12,767 bases of DNA from Euryarchaeota archaeon UBA556 (GTDB lineage Archaea > Thermoplasmatota > Poseidoniia > Poseidoniales > Thalassarchaeaceae): contig DADI01000008.1 of the NCBI GenBank assembly GCA_002494975.1, positions 4,968 to 17,734 of the forward strand. Reading direction: 5' to 3'. Under the pieces are notes generated by a model. The model had not been told where the DNA came from. It did no database searches and worked only from the letters and a program-made list of their open reading frames with translations. The position numbers and the translations under genes were made by a program. Of this stretch, positions 11,005 to 12,767 are shown one piece after another (the stretch's first letter is position 1; each line of letters opens with the position of its first letter).

Positions 11005-11922
11005 ATGGTATTCTTCATTCGCCGTTATCTAAAAGGAGTTAAGAACTCCGGCACGAATGATATTCTAACTTCTGAAACCGAAATTAATACGGCTATGTTT
11101 TTACAGTTGGCCGAAATGACAGGTCCCGGAAAATATATTCTAGGTGAAAGAGGTCCTGGGATCCGTGGATTCAAAAAAATTACTGATACGATCATCACTC
11201 CAGTTTCTGAATTAAAAGTTTTTGCAGCCGAAGGTGAAGAACTGGCTTCTGAAACCGTTGAAGCCGAAGAAGCAGTAGAAGCCGAAACTGAAGAAGCAGT
11301 AGTGGATTCTGGTTTGGATGCTGAAACTGTATCAAAAGCCTCTGCAGTATCAGAAACTCATCAATCAGATTATCAATCCAATAAGTCTAATCCTCGAATT
11401 TCAATGAAATCATCTCGTTCCTTAGAATCTATGAGCGACAGTGAACTTTATGAAACTCTAGAAGCCATGACTAATACTCGTTTAGAAGCCGAAAATTTGG
11501 CTTCATTTCAAGCCGATATGAATAATATTATGGGCGAACTTCGTTCTCGTGGATCTATAGGAGCAGTAGATTCGAGTAAAGAAGCAGAAAGTAGTGATAA
11601 AGTCGTTATTGGAGCCGGTTTTAGTCCTATGAAAGCATTTGCTATCGGAACAGTAGCCGGTATTGGTATTGGTGTAATCGGCACTATGACTTACTATAAG
11701 AGGCAACTCGATGACGTAACTGTAAAGATGTCGGAATTAGAAGCCTCTATTAGAGAGGCAGAGACTACTATTCAATCTCAAGATCGCCGTATACAAAAAT
11801 CAGAGGAAGACAAAAGCAAGGAAAAAACTAGGAAACCAAAACAAAAAGATCCATTTGATCTAGATTTTCAATTCCTCAGTGACTTTCAAAGAAACCAAGG
11901 CGGTTCTCGATTTAGTCCATGA
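11005..11922 (+). CDS. Membrane/coiled-coil protein, 305 aa, unknown, possibly structural
   Basis: ATG start behind a consensus TATA box. The N-terminal 70 residues are globular and basic (VFFIRRYLKGVKNSG, then GPGKYILGERGPGIRGFKK, Gly-rich). Residues 80-110 are an acidic Ala/Glu/Val repeat (ETVEAEEAVEAETEEAV). A Ser-rich linker and a helical segment (SDSELYETLEAMTNTRLEAE) follow. Residues 209-228 form one membrane helix (MKAFAIGTVAGIGIGVIGTM), followed by a coiled coil to about 275 (KMSELEASIREAETTIQSQD) and a basic, then aromatic tail. There is no signal peptide. The GxxxG-like spacing in the helix suits oligomers. It could be a virion membrane or scaffold protein, with the coiled coil contacting the next gene product, which starts nine bases after the stop. 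Confidence 0.75.
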   Translation: MVFFIRRYLKGVKNSGTNDILTSETEINTAMFLQLAEMTGPGKYILGERGPGIRGFKKITDTIITPVSELKVFAAEGEELASETVEAEEAVEAETEEAVVDSGLDAETVSKASAVSETHQSDYQSNKSNPRISMKSSRSLESMSDSELYETLEAMTNTRLEAENLASFQADMNNIMGELRSRGSIGAVDSSKEAESSDKVVIGAGFSPMKAFAIGTVAGIGIGVIGTMTYYKRQLDDVTVKMSELEASIREAETTIQSQDRRIQKSEEDKSKEKTRKPKQKDPFDLDFQFLSDFQRNQGGSRFSP

Positions 11923-11931
11923 GGTGAAAGT

Positions 11932-12504
11932 TTGAGTGATGATATAGAAAGTTCGGTTGAAGAAGAAGAAGTCGTAGAGGAAATGTCTCCTCAATTGCTT
12001 AAACTACAAAATTTACTAGAGCAGAAGAAAACTCTTAATCGTTACAAAAATATATTAGAGTTAGAGAAAGAAGTTACTCTCAAAAGACAATTTTCTCGAT
12101 TTATGGGAGTAATTGGAATTGATAATCAATCAGTAATCGAAGATTATTATCCTCGATTTAGAGATACTTTACGAGTAATGGATAAAGAGGAACTAACTAC
12201 TAAAGAACGATTAATAGAAATAGTAGAATCTGATTTTCTTTTTGATATTATGCGTTTAAAAACTACTAGTCGTGAAAGAGAATTACGTAGAGTAACTAAA
12301 GAACTAAGTAGATTTATGCATCAAGCCGCTTTAGACTCTGATGACGAAGATTCCATGTTCGTTCAAAAATTACTTTCTAATGCTTTGCACATGGTAGCCT
12401 CCGAAATAGAACCTAAAGAAAATCGTCAACCGAATCAACCTATGTTAGATGCTTGGGTCACGGCTCTACGCCGAGGTATGGAAGAGTATTTAGATGATCT
12501 TTGA
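11932..12504 (+). CDS. Unknown 190-aa all-helical protein
   Basis: The TTG start at 11932 is supported by GAGGTGA (11921-11927), which overlaps the stop of the previous gene and points to coupled translation. After an acidic start (SVEEEEVVEEM) the sequence is almost wholly helical and charged: LLKLQNLLEQKKTLNRYKNI and onward, a basic core KRQFSRFMGVIG, a Tyr-rich link IEDYYPRFRDTL, then more helices ending in RRGMEEYLDDL. There are no cysteines and no membrane segment. The composition fits a coiled-coil partner of the 305-aa protein. I recognise no family; scaffold or assembly roles are only guesses from place and composition. Confidence 0.75.
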   Translation: MSDDIESSVEEEEVVEEMSPQLLKLQNLLEQKKTLNRYKNILELEKEVTLKRQFSRFMGVIGIDNQSVIEDYYPRFRDTLRVMDKEELTTKERLIEIVESDFLFDIMRLKTTSRERELRRVTKELSRFMHQAALDSDDEDSMFVQKLLSNALHMVASEIEPKENRQPNQPMLDAWVTALRRGMEEYLDDL

Positions 12505-12530
12505 TAGAGTTGAGGTCACTAGATAAGAAG

Positions 12531-12540
12531 TAATAAATAC
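12531..12540 (+). promoter_or_regulatory. TATA box of the last gene
   Basis: TAATAAATAC is centred about 26 nt before the ATG at 12562, predicting a leaderless mRNA. Confidence 0.6.
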
Positions 12541-12561
12541 TAATAGGAGACTAAGGATAGT

Positions 12562-12767
12562 ATGAGCGAGTTTGAAGACACAATTATCAAAGAATCGTCA
12601 CTAGGTTCTACTCCTGGAAACCCTCGTTCCAATAATAATTCTAATACTTCTGGAGAAAACAAGAGTGATACCAATTCCAAAAGTAATTCTAAGAAAAAGG
12701 CAAACAAATCTTTGATAGATTTAATTATGAAAGAGGGAGAAAATGCTTCCACTTTAGCCGACAAATA
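12562..12767 (+). CDS. Unknown Asn/Ser-rich protein, 5' part (runs off the window)
   Basis: The ATG at 12562 sits at leaderless distance from a TATA box and opens a frame that continues past the window end, giving 68 complete codons. The visible part begins MSEFEDTIIKESSLGSTPGN, continues as an Asn/Ser/Lys-rich low-complexity stretch to about residue 48, and then becomes helical (KSLIDLIMKEGENASTLADK). There is no signal peptide. The low-complexity linker and the following helix suggest a DNA- or partner-binding protein with a flexible N terminus, but too little is visible to assign a role. Confidence 0.6.
   Translation, partial: MSEFEDTIIKESSLGSTPGNPRSNNNSNTSGENKSDTNSKSNSKKKANKSLIDLIMKEGENASTLADK

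Overview
The window reads as a piece of an AT-rich archaeal virus, provirus or other mobile element, probably from a marine mesophilic archaeon (Nitrososphaerota-like is my best guess; Poseidoniota is the main alternative). The archaeal assignment rests on the expression signals. Most first-in-operon ATG codons lie about 27 nt downstream of a TATA box (TATTAAATAC, AATAAATAG and similar), which implies leaderless mRNAs. Downstream genes often start with TTG or GTG behind Shine-Dalgarno sites matching GGTGAT, GGAGGT or AAGGAGGT. I recognise no capsid, portal, terminase, integrase or polymerase, so the virus reading is an inference from the structural-looking proteins and the many small unknown genes.

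Layout, all on the + strand. (1) 1-942 is the end of a large surface-type protein: a Gln/Gly-rich repeat domain, then Asp-rich thrombospondin-type-3-like calcium-binding repeats. (2) 1039-5265 is a four-gene operon built around a 966-aa protein of structural type. (3) 5266-5503 has no protein gene but holds what looks like an independently transcribed structured RNA, an AT pentanucleotide tract and an operator-like inverted repeat. (4) 5504-6736 is an ArsA/Get3-type ATPase with an unusual C-terminal extension. (5) 6737-7001 is a patchwork: a 45-bp exact copy of part of the ATPase gene, an Asp-repeat-like coding scrap, a possible second small RNA and a second TTAAA tract. (6) 7008-9283 holds six small genes, four of which encode proteins whose only hydrophobic segment is at the extreme C terminus. 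They share an N-terminal FGH motif, Cys-containing GCMD repeats and TSP1-like W..W repeats, shuffled between genes as exact DNA repeats. (7) 9318-12767 holds short operons: a possible minimal AEP/primase-like protein, a winged-helix-like protein, tiny membrane proteins, a membrane/coiled-coil protein and unknowns.

The most interesting idea is functional linkage between (4) and (6). An ATPase of the family that includes Get3, the targeting factor for tail-anchored proteins, lies directly upstream of a cluster of signal-peptide-less, tail-anchored surface-type proteins. This may be an element-encoded membrane-insertion module for envelope or surface proteins. The shuffling of repeats among those proteins, their alanine codon use and the patchwork upstream of them suggest a rapidly recombining accessory locus.
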